Origin: Albula goreensis
Lineage: Eukaryota; Chordata; Actinopteri; Albuliformes; Albulidae
Assembly: GCA_022829145.1 (NCBI GenBank)
Contig: CM040746.1
Coordinates: 32,701,712 to 32,765,711 of the forward strand
Direction of reading: 5' to 3'
DNA length: 64,000 nt
Part shown: piece by piece, positions 12,101 to 20,900 of the stretch
Layout: each line of letters starts with the position of its first letter
Numbering within the stretch: the stretch's first letter is position 1
Notes under the pieces: generated by a model
What the model was told of the DNA's origin: nothing
What the model saw: only the letters and a program-made list of their open reading frames with translations
Database searches by the model: none
Program-made: the position numbers and the translations under genes

Positions 12101-13375
12101 GTAAATGGTTCATAACTGAAAACATAATGAAGCTAGGTCTGAAGCCCATGTCACTAAATCATAGTGTCGTGTTCATAAATGGGTATTACGAGCACCGACA
12201 CACTCATTTTCCTGAAGATTTGTGAAAAGGGCTTTCATGGTTTTTTATGAGTACTAGAGCAGGGGTCGAGTCTTCTCTGAAAGGGCTCGTATAGGTGCAG
12301 TCATTTATTCTAGCCCAGCACTCAAAGACCTGATTCACCTAATCAAGGTCTGGACTGAAGATGATGATTACATGATTTACTGAATTTTGAGTGTCAGGCA
12401 AAAACAAAAGCCTGCACCTACACAGGTGCTTATGAGGTAAGATTGGACACTCTTGTACTAGATCTTCTGTAATTTGAAGATTAACTTGCAACGTGGGTGT
12501 CATACTGGCATGGGACAAACATTCAATTCGATAGCTCAGCTGGGTTTCGGCTGTCCTGTATAATGTATCTGCTACAAATTGAAAGCATATCACCTTCCTC
12601 GTCTTTTGGGAATGAACCCTGAGGTCTGGTTACTCGTTAGGGAACCGCCAAAAGTCACTTGCGAGTGTGGAGGAGGGCACACGAAGGGTCACCCCTGTTC
12701 CGCTGTGTGTGATTACCTGCTGAAGTCCCATTCTCAGGGGCACACCTGAGGTGTTACAGTGCTCTAAGAGGTGGGATGGAGGTTAAATCCAGTTAGCTGA
12801 GTGCCTTCCATTTATGAATACACAATTGGTATTCGCAAGGTGGGAAATAAAAAGAAAAAAAAAATTTACAAATAAATATTGTATTGTTGTTATTATCTGC
12901 TATTATAAGAACCTCAAATGTCATGGTCATGTGGGTAAATCTTGTCAGAGAAACAAAAATATCTTGATAAAGATGTAATAAACCATTTTCAGAAAGAAAA
13001 GGTATAATGAGAAAAGAGAATGTATATGAAAAGAGGTATTTTTGTATTGTGTCCAAAATGGCCATCAGAAGAATTGTCACTGTAGTATTACACCCAAACC
13101 AAACACCCTTGTCGATGTGGTATGGAGTTCTTCTGCCCTCTAGTGGGTAGATATTCAGTGGAGTATTTTAACCTGCATCATTATTAATAGGTTGTTCTGC
13201 AGTGCCGGACCTGAAATGAGCGACCGTGTGAAACAATGCTACTTGTGTCTGAGAAATGACAGAAATTCCTTTATGAAATGGATTGATCTTAAATGTTCCT
13301 CCTGTAATATGACGTTGTATATCTGTTTCAGGTGTACAAAGAGATCCCTCGGTGACAGTGGAGATTGAGTCGTAG
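82..13375 (+). CDS. zdhhc15: Palmitoyltransferase ZDHHC15 gene, coding span of 9 exons (5' end outside window)
   Basis: S-acyltransferase that attaches palmitate to cysteines of target proteins at Golgi and other endomembranes. The visible exons join in phase into 285 codons plus stop. In order they encode a membrane segment ending [10 protein letters not shown], the linker [19 protein letters not shown], a zinc-binding cysteine-rich domain from [16 protein letters not shown] to the catalytic DHHC (5441-5452) and CPWVNNCVGF, two further membrane segments ([17 protein letters not shown] and [19 protein letters not shown]) and a cytosolic acidic tail. Order, spacing and wording match vertebrate ZDHHC15, about 337 aa in human; roughly the first 50 residues are upstream. 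Teleosts often keep two copies (15a, 15b); my recollection of zebrafish 15b fits best, but I cannot decide the paralog. ZDHHC2 is the nearest alternative family member. The gene converges on uprt. Confidence 0.93.
514..634 (+). CDS. zdhhc15: zdhhc15 exon, cytosolic linker before the DHHC domain
   Basis: Acceptor CAG at 511-513, donor GTGAGC at 635. Encodes [19 protein letters not shown], then [21 protein letters not shown], nearly identical to human [19 protein letters not shown]. Ends in phase 1. Confidence 0.93.
2236..2745 (+). mobile_element. Decayed Tc1-like DNA transposon 3' end
   Basis: Around 2255-2330, allowing for frame breaks, the sequence reads like the end of a Tc1-type transposase (P-D-x-N-P-I-E-D-L-W-x-D-L-K pattern). 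It is followed by an AT-rich tail with AAATAAATGG and a right end reading AAATACTTTTTCATGGTACTG. It is full of stops and shifts and cannot be active. Family assignment is from pattern memory. Confidence 0.5.
2725..2930. repeat. TG/CA-rich imperfect microsatellite
   Basis: Alternating purine-pyrimidine DNA with many TGTGTG and ATGCATG runs, including TG(9) followed by CGCGCGCAT at about 2899-2927. It ends about 120 bp before the zinc-knuckle exon of zdhhc15. Confidence 0.8.
3047..3116 (+). CDS. zdhhc15: zdhhc15 exon, first zinc knuckle of the cysteine-rich domain
   Basis: Acceptor CCAG ends at 3046, donor GTGAGT at 3117. Encodes (A)[18 protein letters not shown] and SVCE(T): the CxxC...HCxxC zinc ligands of the DHHC cysteine-rich domain. 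Confidence 0.94.
4981..5142 (+). repeat. Dispersed repeat, copy 1
   Basis: Starts TTGATATAACGTCTTTCATG and includes GTCTCAGAGTGCTTTGCAGTG, CATCACCACCACCATGGAGCG and GCAGCCATTTCG. A second, more decayed copy sits at 10318-10440. I have seen this wording repeatedly in fish genomes but cannot name the family. Confidence 0.55.
5160..5364 (+). mobile_element. tRNA-derived SINE
   Basis: Box A-like TGGCTAAGGT at 5166-5175 and box B-like GGTCCAAGTCC at 5202-5212, a middle part reading CTTGAGCAAGGCCCCCAACC, and the fish SINE tail TTTGGATAAAAGCATCAGCT..AAATGAC at about 5327-5352, ending in AATAATGTAAA. The RNA polymerase III promoter spacing and the tail together make the call firm. Confidence 0.78.
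5425..5457 (+). CDS. zdhhc15: zdhhc15 micro-exon carrying the catalytic DHHC
   Basis: Only 33 bp. Acceptor GCAG ends at 5424, donor GTAGGT at 5458. Encodes (T)[10 protein letters not shown](W); DHHC is at 5441-5452 and its cysteine carries the acyl intermediate. Both flanking codons are split by introns and restored exactly on joining. Confidence 0.93.
5588..5708 (+). CDS. zdhhc15: zdhhc15 exon, end of cysteine-rich domain and membrane segment 3
   Basis: Acceptor CCAG ends at 5587, donor GTGAGT at 5709. Encodes (W)[19 protein letters not shown] then [21 protein letters not shown]. Confidence 0.94.
6126..6258 (+). CDS. zdhhc15: zdhhc15 exon, membrane segment 4
   Basis: Acceptor CACAG after a CT tract, donor GTAAGT at 6259. 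Encodes [20 protein letters not shown] then [20 protein letters not shown] and RSTL. Ends in phase 1. Confidence 0.94.
6259..7804 (+). other. zdhhc15 intron with degenerate tandem repeat
   Basis: Non-coding. Contains the 35-bp degenerate array in two blocks (about 6960-7080 and 7392-7680). The rest shows nothing recognisable. Confidence 0.6.
6960..7680 (+). repeat. Degenerate 35-bp minisatellite interrupted by about 310 bp
   Basis: About eight copies at 7392-7680 of a unit like AGTCCCTATTTAAATTGTAG + ACCCTAAGGAGTTCC, each 31-37 bp and 70-90 percent alike by eye. About three more copies at 6960-7080. Between them lies unrelated DNA (about 7081-7391), as if inserted into an older array. Confidence 0.7.
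7805..7931 (+). CDS. zdhhc15: zdhhc15 exon, start of C-terminal cytosolic tail
   Basis: Acceptor CCAG ends at 7804, donor GTACGT at 7932. Encodes (E)[19 protein letters not shown] then [20 protein letters not shown], as in other ZDHHC15 proteins. Confidence 0.92.
7932..9942 (+). other. zdhhc15 intron with 41-bp minisatellite
   Basis: Non-coding. Half of the intron is the 41-bp array at 8931-9832. The stretch 8140-8290 (AATTCCAGTCCAGGGGGCTG to CCAGGACCGGAGCTGC) resembles a dispersed element also seen near 30536 and 31202. Confidence 0.6.
8931..9832 (+). repeat. 41-bp minisatellite, about 22 copies
   Basis: Consensus unit AATGGCAGAGGGGTATAATG + ACCCAGCCTGGTTCCTGCTGT. Variants are GAGGAG/GAGAGG in the purine run and CAGTAAAAT in place of CTGTAAT, giving 43-44 bp units, mostly in the first six copies. 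Homogeneity is high (most copies differ by one to three bases), which suggests recent turnover. Because 41 is not a multiple of three and the antisense unit has no stops in any frame, it yields a spurious 340-codon antisense open frame. Confidence 0.95.
9943..10055 (+). CDS. zdhhc15: zdhhc15 penultimate coding exon, acidic tail
   Basis: Acceptor AACCAG ends at 9942, donor GTGAGT at 10056. Encodes [20 protein letters not shown] then [18 protein letters not shown]. It starts about 110 bp after the 41-bp minisatellite. Reading past the donor would add a further short tail ending at a TAA at 10127-10129. Confidence 0.9.
10056..13331 (+). other. zdhhc15 last intron
   Basis: Non-coding as far as I can see. 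Holds a second copy of the dispersed repeat (10318-10440), a poly(A) run (11734-11757) and AT-rich unique sequence. The phase-1 intron joins exon 9943-10055 to the proposed last exon. Confidence 0.5.
10318..10440 (+). repeat. Dispersed repeat, copy 2
   Basis: TATTCTCAAAGGCCTTCACA, then GTGGATGGTGGAAGTCTCCATC, ACCACCAATGTGTAACACCC and GGAAGCCATCTCGCATCAGC parallel the order of words in the copy at 4981-5142. Confidence 0.45.
13332..13375 (+). CDS. zdhhc15: zdhhc15 probable last coding exon
   Basis: Acceptor TTTCAG ends at 13331. In the phase left by the previous exon it reads (G)[13 protein letters not shown] and stops at TAG 13373-13375. The short tail resembles the ...SSSLAVETET end of human ZDHHC15 in length and character. 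The link rests on phase and this weak similarity, so it is less sure than the other exons. Confidence 0.62.
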
Positions 13376-16300
13376 TGTGGAGGAATATTCTGGACAGTGA
13401 GTTGTCCCCAGTACATCCAGCTCATACACTGCCAGGCACTGTGTTGAGAAAGCAATCTCAAATTGATCACATGTATTTGTATAGGGCATTTCACAAAACG
13501 TTTGCCAAAATGTGCTTTACACCAGACCCTGACCCATAACCTATAAAATCAAACCAATGGAGATCGTGCCAAGGAAACGAACGGATAAAAGAGAAAGTAT
13601 AAAAAGAACCAGGAAATACATTAGCGTCCTCACTTGGCTATGTGCAAGAGACTGCAGCTTCACTGGAATGAGTCGTTTTTATTTACTGTAGGCATTTAGA
13701 CTTCCATTTTGTTTTCCATCTTTATGGAAAGGTCAACAAATAACCCTCCCTGTGCTAGAGGTATGAGCTTAAGTAGATGTGCTCAAATCAAACCATAACA
13801 ACAAACTCAAGAGTCGATCTAAACTGCCTTTTATTTTGTTTTCACACTTTAACTTGTTCAGACTTGAAGGCGCTCATGAATTGAACCACATTAGATGCAG
13901 AGAAACCGAATGAAAGAAAAGCTCATTTGGGGGGAAGACCTTGAGCGTTGAGCATCCCTTTGATTTGAGATTCTGGTTTTTCTCCTCCTGACTATAGAAG
14001 ACGTCTGAAGATATCAACCACACCGCAGAAGACGACCCCATATATCAGCCACAATGGAAGCGGCAGTGAAAGCTTCGCTGAAAGCCGATGATGCATTCCA
14101 AACCCTGAGGATTTTCAGGCTGACGGGAAAAAAGGCAAACATGCACCAAATATCCATACAGCCTGAGAAGCCTTGCAGGTGTTCTGCTATTGTAGGGTTT
14201 TTTGTTTTTAACTTGTGTTTTTATTCCAGTTAATTGTTATCATTTTTTAAAAATCTGTAAATATATGTGTATTTAAGTTATGAGGAAAAATACAATGGAC
14301 AATTTAAGGAGCGAAACTGGCAAATTTCTCTGCACTGATCAAGTTCTTTGGGGGAGGTCACACAAGGTCAGCACATGATTAACTGTTAACTACTTAACTT
14401 GCGTAAACTATGATCGGATCAGAATTTTCCATAGTAAGTTTTTTTTTTTTCTCCAGCTTGCTCCTCTGAAGTGTCTATCTTGCTTTTGGACACACATTAG
14501 CAAAGCACAGAGCTTATGGTTGTTTTGCGTCATCCCAAGTCACAAATCCGCAGTCTGTGCACCACATGGTTATTTCTGAATCTGGAGTGGTGGAGGTATT
14601 TTGTTTTTTCCCACCCTCCCCCGCCCATACCAGTAACTGTGGACCCCCAAGGGAAAAGCCTACAGCAGCACCAGCTTTCAGGGGAGTGCGAACATGCTGG
14701 GGGTTCACCCTCACCCAAAACCATCTCCACACTGAGCACCAGGCCAGTCAACAGTCGCCATAATTCACAGGAAGCAGCACTTCACCTAAGCGTGGCCACC
14801 TCTCCTCTGCATTCCTGCTGCTTCTGCACCGTGACGGGGATTAAGAGGCCGGGGGCGGAGCCTCTGCTGGAGGCACTCGGCCATGACACAGCAGAGTACC
14901 TAACACCGTTTCAACAGCAGAAAGAACTGATGATTTTCATGTTTATGAATATCTTCCAAAATTGTGTTTCACCTCACCCATACCTGCTGCAATTATTCCA
15001 AAGGTCGTTTTAAAGCTACAGTAGGTGGAAAACAAAGAAAGCCCCACCTCCATGGAGCTATTATTTCCATTCTCCTCACACCTAAGCTTTGCCTCCTCCT
15101 TTGCAGTTTGCCAGCTGGCTATAAGTTTAAAGTAGCAGTGATTTGACTGAAAGAGGACATCTTGTCAAGCGCTTGGTTGTTTTGTCTTCTCCAGACCAAA
15201 GTCTTGCTTTTACATAACCCAATACACAAAGAAGTGTGCTCACACCAGACCCCATTGATCACCAGCTACCTGTTTACCAGGAAAATGTCAATATCAAATC
15301 CACCTTACCTACTGCAGCTTTAACGACAAAGTGACATTCTACATCTCAGTATTATTCCAATGTTCCCTTCAGCCTTTGGTTGGAAAAGGTACTATGAATG
15401 TCTCTCAGCAGTTAACTGTGTCAACAATTTGTCTAATTTATCTAATTTAAAAAGACAAACTAAATCTAAAAATATTTTTTTAAAAACAAAACAACTATGG
15501 GAGACCAAGTTTTTGGTAGGGTATATATACTGTAGTTATGCAAGAACCTCGAGTTTTGCAGTGCAATGCAACAATGGGTGAGCAGCTGTTCATATGGAAT
15601 GACTTCCACATACTGTATTAACTAACAGAAAAGAAGAGGAAAATTGAGAGGTATTTATATATATAATGGAGAGATTTTCCCTAACATAAGGTATTATAGG
15701 TTGAATTTTAAATTGTATTTTTTATGTACCTGCACAGGCTTAAATCTGTCAGATGTCTTTTTCTTCAGAGGATGGGAGAGTGGAATTATTTTGAGATTAA
15801 TTTCCTTTTGTCGCATTTCATTTTCTGTCAAATGCAGTATTCCCAAGTGAACACACTCAATTCAACACAAATGTATTATGGAAAACCACTTTCTGCACAC
15901 AGGCATCAGAGCAATGCACATAAGCCAACAGAAGCAGCTAGTCAATCCCGTAATTGGTGTTTTAATTCTGAATCAGAATTGCAATTTCCCTCCATAAAGA
16001 GCTAGAGGGTTCATTCAATTCTTATGATGGAGTGCAGACTTAATGGTACTGTATGCAGCTCATCAACAGAAATATGCTACTGCAGCGTTCCGGCACCCAG
16101 TACAATCTCTAGTGCGGCTCATCCACAAACAAAGCAAATAGAAAAAGCTCTTCAATTTGCCATTCCATATTTTGAAGTGAGTTGTGTCATTAAAACAGGG
16201 ATTTTGTGTAAGTGTAGAGCTCGAGACCCATTCCTACTGTGCTTATCATGAGATGTTTCCAGGAACTGCCAGTCGGTCACATCCAGTACACAAAGCACGT

Positions 16301-16850
16301 ACCTGTTGGTTCGTATATCTACAAATAGTCTGCATTCTTGGCAGTAATTGCAAAATCTGTTTATAAGCATGTCTTGTATGTCTGGGCTTTCAGAGTAATG
16401 TGTCTGAGTGACAGCGGTGTGTTTTTGTGTTTTATCATTTTTGTAATTTCTCTGTTAATTATGGAGATTTCATCAGTGGATTTTGATTCTTGCAAAGGCT
16501 GGTTTGCAAAATATTCCAGTGTTCAGAATCTTTGATTAGGCAAAGTTACTTTAAAACTCTGCCCGCGTCTGGAGCAAATGAATGTTGCTGTGGAAGTCTT
16601 ATTCAAGTATGGATATACATCTATGTAAGAATGAAGTATTTCATGTGGTGAAATCTAATCATTTTTTTTTTTTTTTTGCAAAACCTGTTCTATAGCATTG
16701 CAAGTTACCTCTTGCACTTTCTTATCAACATATAAAGAGGGTGTTGGCATTCACATTTTGATGATCTTTGTAACAAAAAAAGCTGTCCATTACAAGTGTA
16801 AAACTGGGCTGCTGTTGTTTTCAAACCAATAAAACCACAGAATCATGTCT
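13376..16850 (+). other. Probable zdhhc15 3' UTR
   Basis: No further coding exon is seen. The first AATAAA in a plausible position on the plus strand is at 16828-16833. This would give a 3' UTR of about 3.4 kb, in keeping with long ZDHHC15 3' UTRs. The region contains no SINE or transposon that I recognise. Confidence 0.4.
16828..16833 (+). terminator. Candidate poly(A) signal of zdhhc15
   Basis: AATAAA in CAAACCAATAAAACCACAG, the last such hexamer before the convergent uprt 3' end. Confidence 0.4.
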
Positions 16851-17507
16851 GTACTATTCAGTCTGGAATGGTGTATTGTACTTTGGATCTAATCAATGTT
16901 TCATAAAACACTACTATAAAGTATAAGGTAATTAATAATTGAAATTATAATTGAGAAAGGTAACCACATTTGACTTCTATCAGTGAAAGACTGAAATGCT
17001 GTAGCTCCATTACCCAGAATCACAGATGACTGGAGTAAAATGGGGTGCTTCTTTTGTGGAGTATACCACTGGCTATGGAGCAAGGGGTGAGACTGGTATG
17101 TACCAAAGTGTTTTGCCTGTACAGGGGTGGATAAGCAGAACAAAAGGCAGACTGTGTGGGTCTTGTCATCTAAATTTCTTTACATTTGTTTGAGAAGCTG
17201 TGGTTCTGCTTGGATCGTCAGACAGTCTCTGAGCTCTCTTTCAATTGTCCATAATCATGTAAAGATGTGTTGATCAAAGTGGAGCATATTATCTTGAGTT
17301 ATTGTTGTGTCAATTTCACTTGAGTAGAATGTGACAGTTATGTGGCTGCAACAGTTACATTCCTCACCAATATAAAATCAACTTTGCCCTGTCACTGTTT
17401 GTTATTGATGTATTTTAGTAGTAAGAAGTAAGTTTGTCTCATCTCTGCTGATAACTCCCGATTCATGAGGAATATATACAAGACCATACGGAGTGAAAAA
17501 TATTTGC
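16851..17507. other. Convergent intergenic region zdhhc15/uprt
   Basis: AT-rich, no gene or repeat recognised. It separates the two convergent poly(A) signals. Confidence 0.5.
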
Positions 17508-17513
17508 TTTATT
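17508..17513 (-). terminator. Poly(A) signal of uprt
   Basis: TTTATT on the plus strand is AATAAA on the minus strand, 365 bp after the uprt stop codon. Confidence 0.55.
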
Positions 17514-17877
17514 TTTTTTTCCAAAAATTGAAAGCAAACTACCACAAATGGACTACATAAAACAAATAAATAAGAGTTTTAAGTATTGCTTCTTCTTTTA
17601 AGTATTGATGACTCAAGGAGTCTACAATACAAGCAAGCACATCATTTCCCATTTCGTAAAAGACCTGTGTGGAATGTGCTTTTTTCTGCTGTTTTGTTTT
17701 TGAGGGAAAAATGTCTGTCAGTATGGGGCACTAAGTAAGGCGTGTGCAGAGACTAAAGCAGGAATCTATGACAGGGGTCCTTACAAGCAGCTCTTAACAC
17801 AGAGCGGAAAGACAAGTCACACTGTTTAAAGGTTTGTCACGGTATGGCATCGTTTAAAGGGTTTCTCTGAAGGCAGG

Positions 17878-17984
17878 CTAGTCCGTCCCAAAGTACTTCT
17901 GTCCGAAATGTGTTGGTGCCACGGGATGCACTTCGGTTGTCAGAATGGTGATGTCAGGGAACTCCTGGATGATTGACTTTGCAC
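17878..17984 (-). CDS. uprt: uprt exon 7 (stop codon)
   Basis: Acceptor ATTCAG. Encodes (G)AKSIIQEFPDITILTTEV then HPVAPTHFGQKYFGTD and TAG at 17880-17878. Confidence 0.95.
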
Positions 17985-20900
17985 CTGAATCCAAAACAGC
18001 ACAGGCATTCAAGGAGTTAATTTCATTTCAGCATACCGTTGTACAATGGACTTGTAACTCAGAGGTTTCAGGCTGGATCCCCATGTAGGGCACTGCTATT
18101 CAATTACAGTGTTTTAGCTCCAGTACATATGCAGCTGCATGGACGGACTGCATATATAAATAGATGCACTTAAATACTCAAGACAAGTAAGTCAGTGTAA
18201 GGATAAGAGTGTATCCTAAATGCCTAAAATGTGAATGTAATGTAATCTATATTGCCCCTGGAGATGGGTCCACGAACCCATGTTCAGCACACATCAGGGC
18301 TAGAGGATTAAGTCTGTCTGTGGGTGCAAAATCTCCTCTATTGCACAAGTGGTAAGGGAGGAGTACACTGCTGAAATAGAGGATAAACTCTCAGCTGGCG
18401 TCTACAATAATGTGATATTCCAGTAATGTGATCATGACAATGGAATAATTTGTTATAGTTGCATGATAAGCCATACATGTCAATTTAGCTTGCTTAAGCT
18501 GACATGTTGAGGATCACATTAATCAACAACACTGCTCCCATTAATATGTTGAAATATAAGTTTTTAGACTGCAATCCAAATAAAAAAGTAATATTCTAAG
18601 TAACAGGTATTTAAAAATCAATTTCCCCTTGTTCAGTGCTGGTGCATGGGTTTTTCTTAGTTGTTTTTGTTATTGTTTTTTTTGTCTTTGGCTTGTTTCA
18701 TCAGGTGGAGTGACTCATGACTTTGGACATATTTCGTTAAAATAGACTGTCAACTCCTCCCATCTGATATACCTCAGGTAAAATCTGCTGTACAAATTAG
18801 ACATACCCTCTGTTGCACGAGGCCCCACATACAAGTTTCTCTCACCTCAGTAAAAGGAGTCATGACAGGGGAATGAGAGATGTCACCTAAAATGATTGGA
18901 GTGTTTTGTTGTCAGTGATTCATAGACCTCAAGGTGTGTTTTCCTGCAGAATGAAGTCTCGTGATTGGATCAAACGAGAGTGTTATGGGCAATACCTCCA
19001 TCCATTATGGAGTTTATCAGTCATCACTGTTTAAGAGTAAAATTTTATATGTTCCTATTGGCTCCTTTAACCAGAGATAGTGGAAGGAGTCAGAGGTGAG
19101 GGGCAACCTACCGTGAGGGGTGGAGAAGAGACTGAGGAGGATGATGTGTTTGGGCTGGAGGCCATGTTCAATCAACACTCTGACCGCCTCTATCACTGTG
19201 TTACCTGTGCCTACGGAGAAACAGAGCGAGTTTAGTTAGCATGAAACCAGGCACAGCACAATGCTGCTGTCAAGGATGACAGGCCCAATTGAATCATCTT
19301 GATGGTTTTCTCAACTGATGCATCACATCCTGCAGTTTGGCACTGTTGCACAATGATCGAAGTCCAAAAATGTATATTTTAGAATGGGTAGATGTGACAT
19401 AGCTAGCTGGAGTTACTGAGCAAATGAAAAGGACATTACACTTCCACAAGCAACATTATTAAAGATGTGCTATTTGCTTTCTTGTAAACAATACAAGGAC
19501 AGAAAGACACATCCCTTATCCATAAACTACCATACATTTTTTTCTTTGATGTGATAATATCCAATTAGTCTGCATCTCTCCTTACATGAGTATGCATGTA
19601 ACTTCACTACACTTTCCTTCCTGTTCCCATGTATCCAAGAGCTTTTATTATATATTACGTGGCCGCATAAACTGGACACATAAATTGAGAGAAACTAAGG
19701 ATAAGTAGGAATACTACAGGAAACAAAGAGGGTTGCAAGTTCAAAGTCTGAATCAGGCAATGCTGTTGAATTCATGACCTAAATGGATTATACAGAAAAT
19801 GCAAGCTCTTTTAATCTCCCTGACAAAGGGCTTCTCCTAAGCAAGTAAATAACAACAAATGCTGCCTCCTCACGACGACCAACTGGTGCTTTCACGGTCA
19901 CATAAATCAAAACATGTTCGGTTTCAGTTTGAGGCAGATTTTAAGATGGGGGGTTGGAGAAAAAGTAAATCAGATGGCATTCTTGAGACAGAAGAGTAAA
20001 CGATAGCCATTAGCACGCTATTCCTGGGGGCCTTCATTATACCATTCATCACCCTCATGGCCATCCTGCCGGCTACGTATAATCTCTTTCAGAGGGCTGT
20101 AATTATCCGCTGTGGGTTAGCGATGCTGAATGTTATGAAGGCATGCAGAGAGCTGCAGGAGTCAGCTTGAAAAGAATCCGATGGTACCTTCTGTGTTTTT
20201 AGATTGCTAGGGAACTGGCAAAAAAAACTCTGTTGGATGCAATGCAGAAGTGAGAAATATATAATATATGGCTCCATTACTTTTCCCCCCTTGCGTTCTG
20301 TGCCCAATTCACTTTAAGAATAGGGAACCTACTGTTGGCACTGTATTCTCAATACTTGGTAACCATCTTTAGATGGCTGTGAACATCATTTGGTGTTGCG
20401 GGGGCCCGGCTCTCCATTGTTTTCTAAATTATTCCCAGCTGTACCAATCGATGCACTAGGTGTCCTGTGAGGAGCCCAAATTGCAAGGTTATGAAAGTAA
20501 CACTGATAACTAAGTATATTCTGAGACAATGCCAAGTACATTATGCATCTCTGGTATTGTTATTATATAAAGCTGTAGAGAGTATATGGGTGTGTTATAT
20601 TTCAAGGTAATTTTATTCTTATACTTGATGTAATTGTCTCACTTGCTATATGTTTGAAACAAAATGTCCACTGTTCCTAAGGACCACCATTTCCCCCCAT
20701 CTTCTTCACCATGGTCAATACTCACTCAAAATAGGATACATCAGCAGCACCTTCCTCCTGTAGATGTCAGGGGGGAACTTGGCGTAGAATACTTTGGCTT
20801 TCTGCGTGTCCTCGTCACTCTGGATGAGGATCTTTCCGATGCGGATGGACCTGCAGCAGTCTCTCAGGCCCTGCTCCATGGCCTCACCTGTGGGCAGGAG

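Noticed and set aside
14514..15013. 165-codon open frame downstream of zdhhc15
   Set aside because: Low-complexity proline-rich start and no similarity; falls in the probable 3' UTR with competing frames on both strands.
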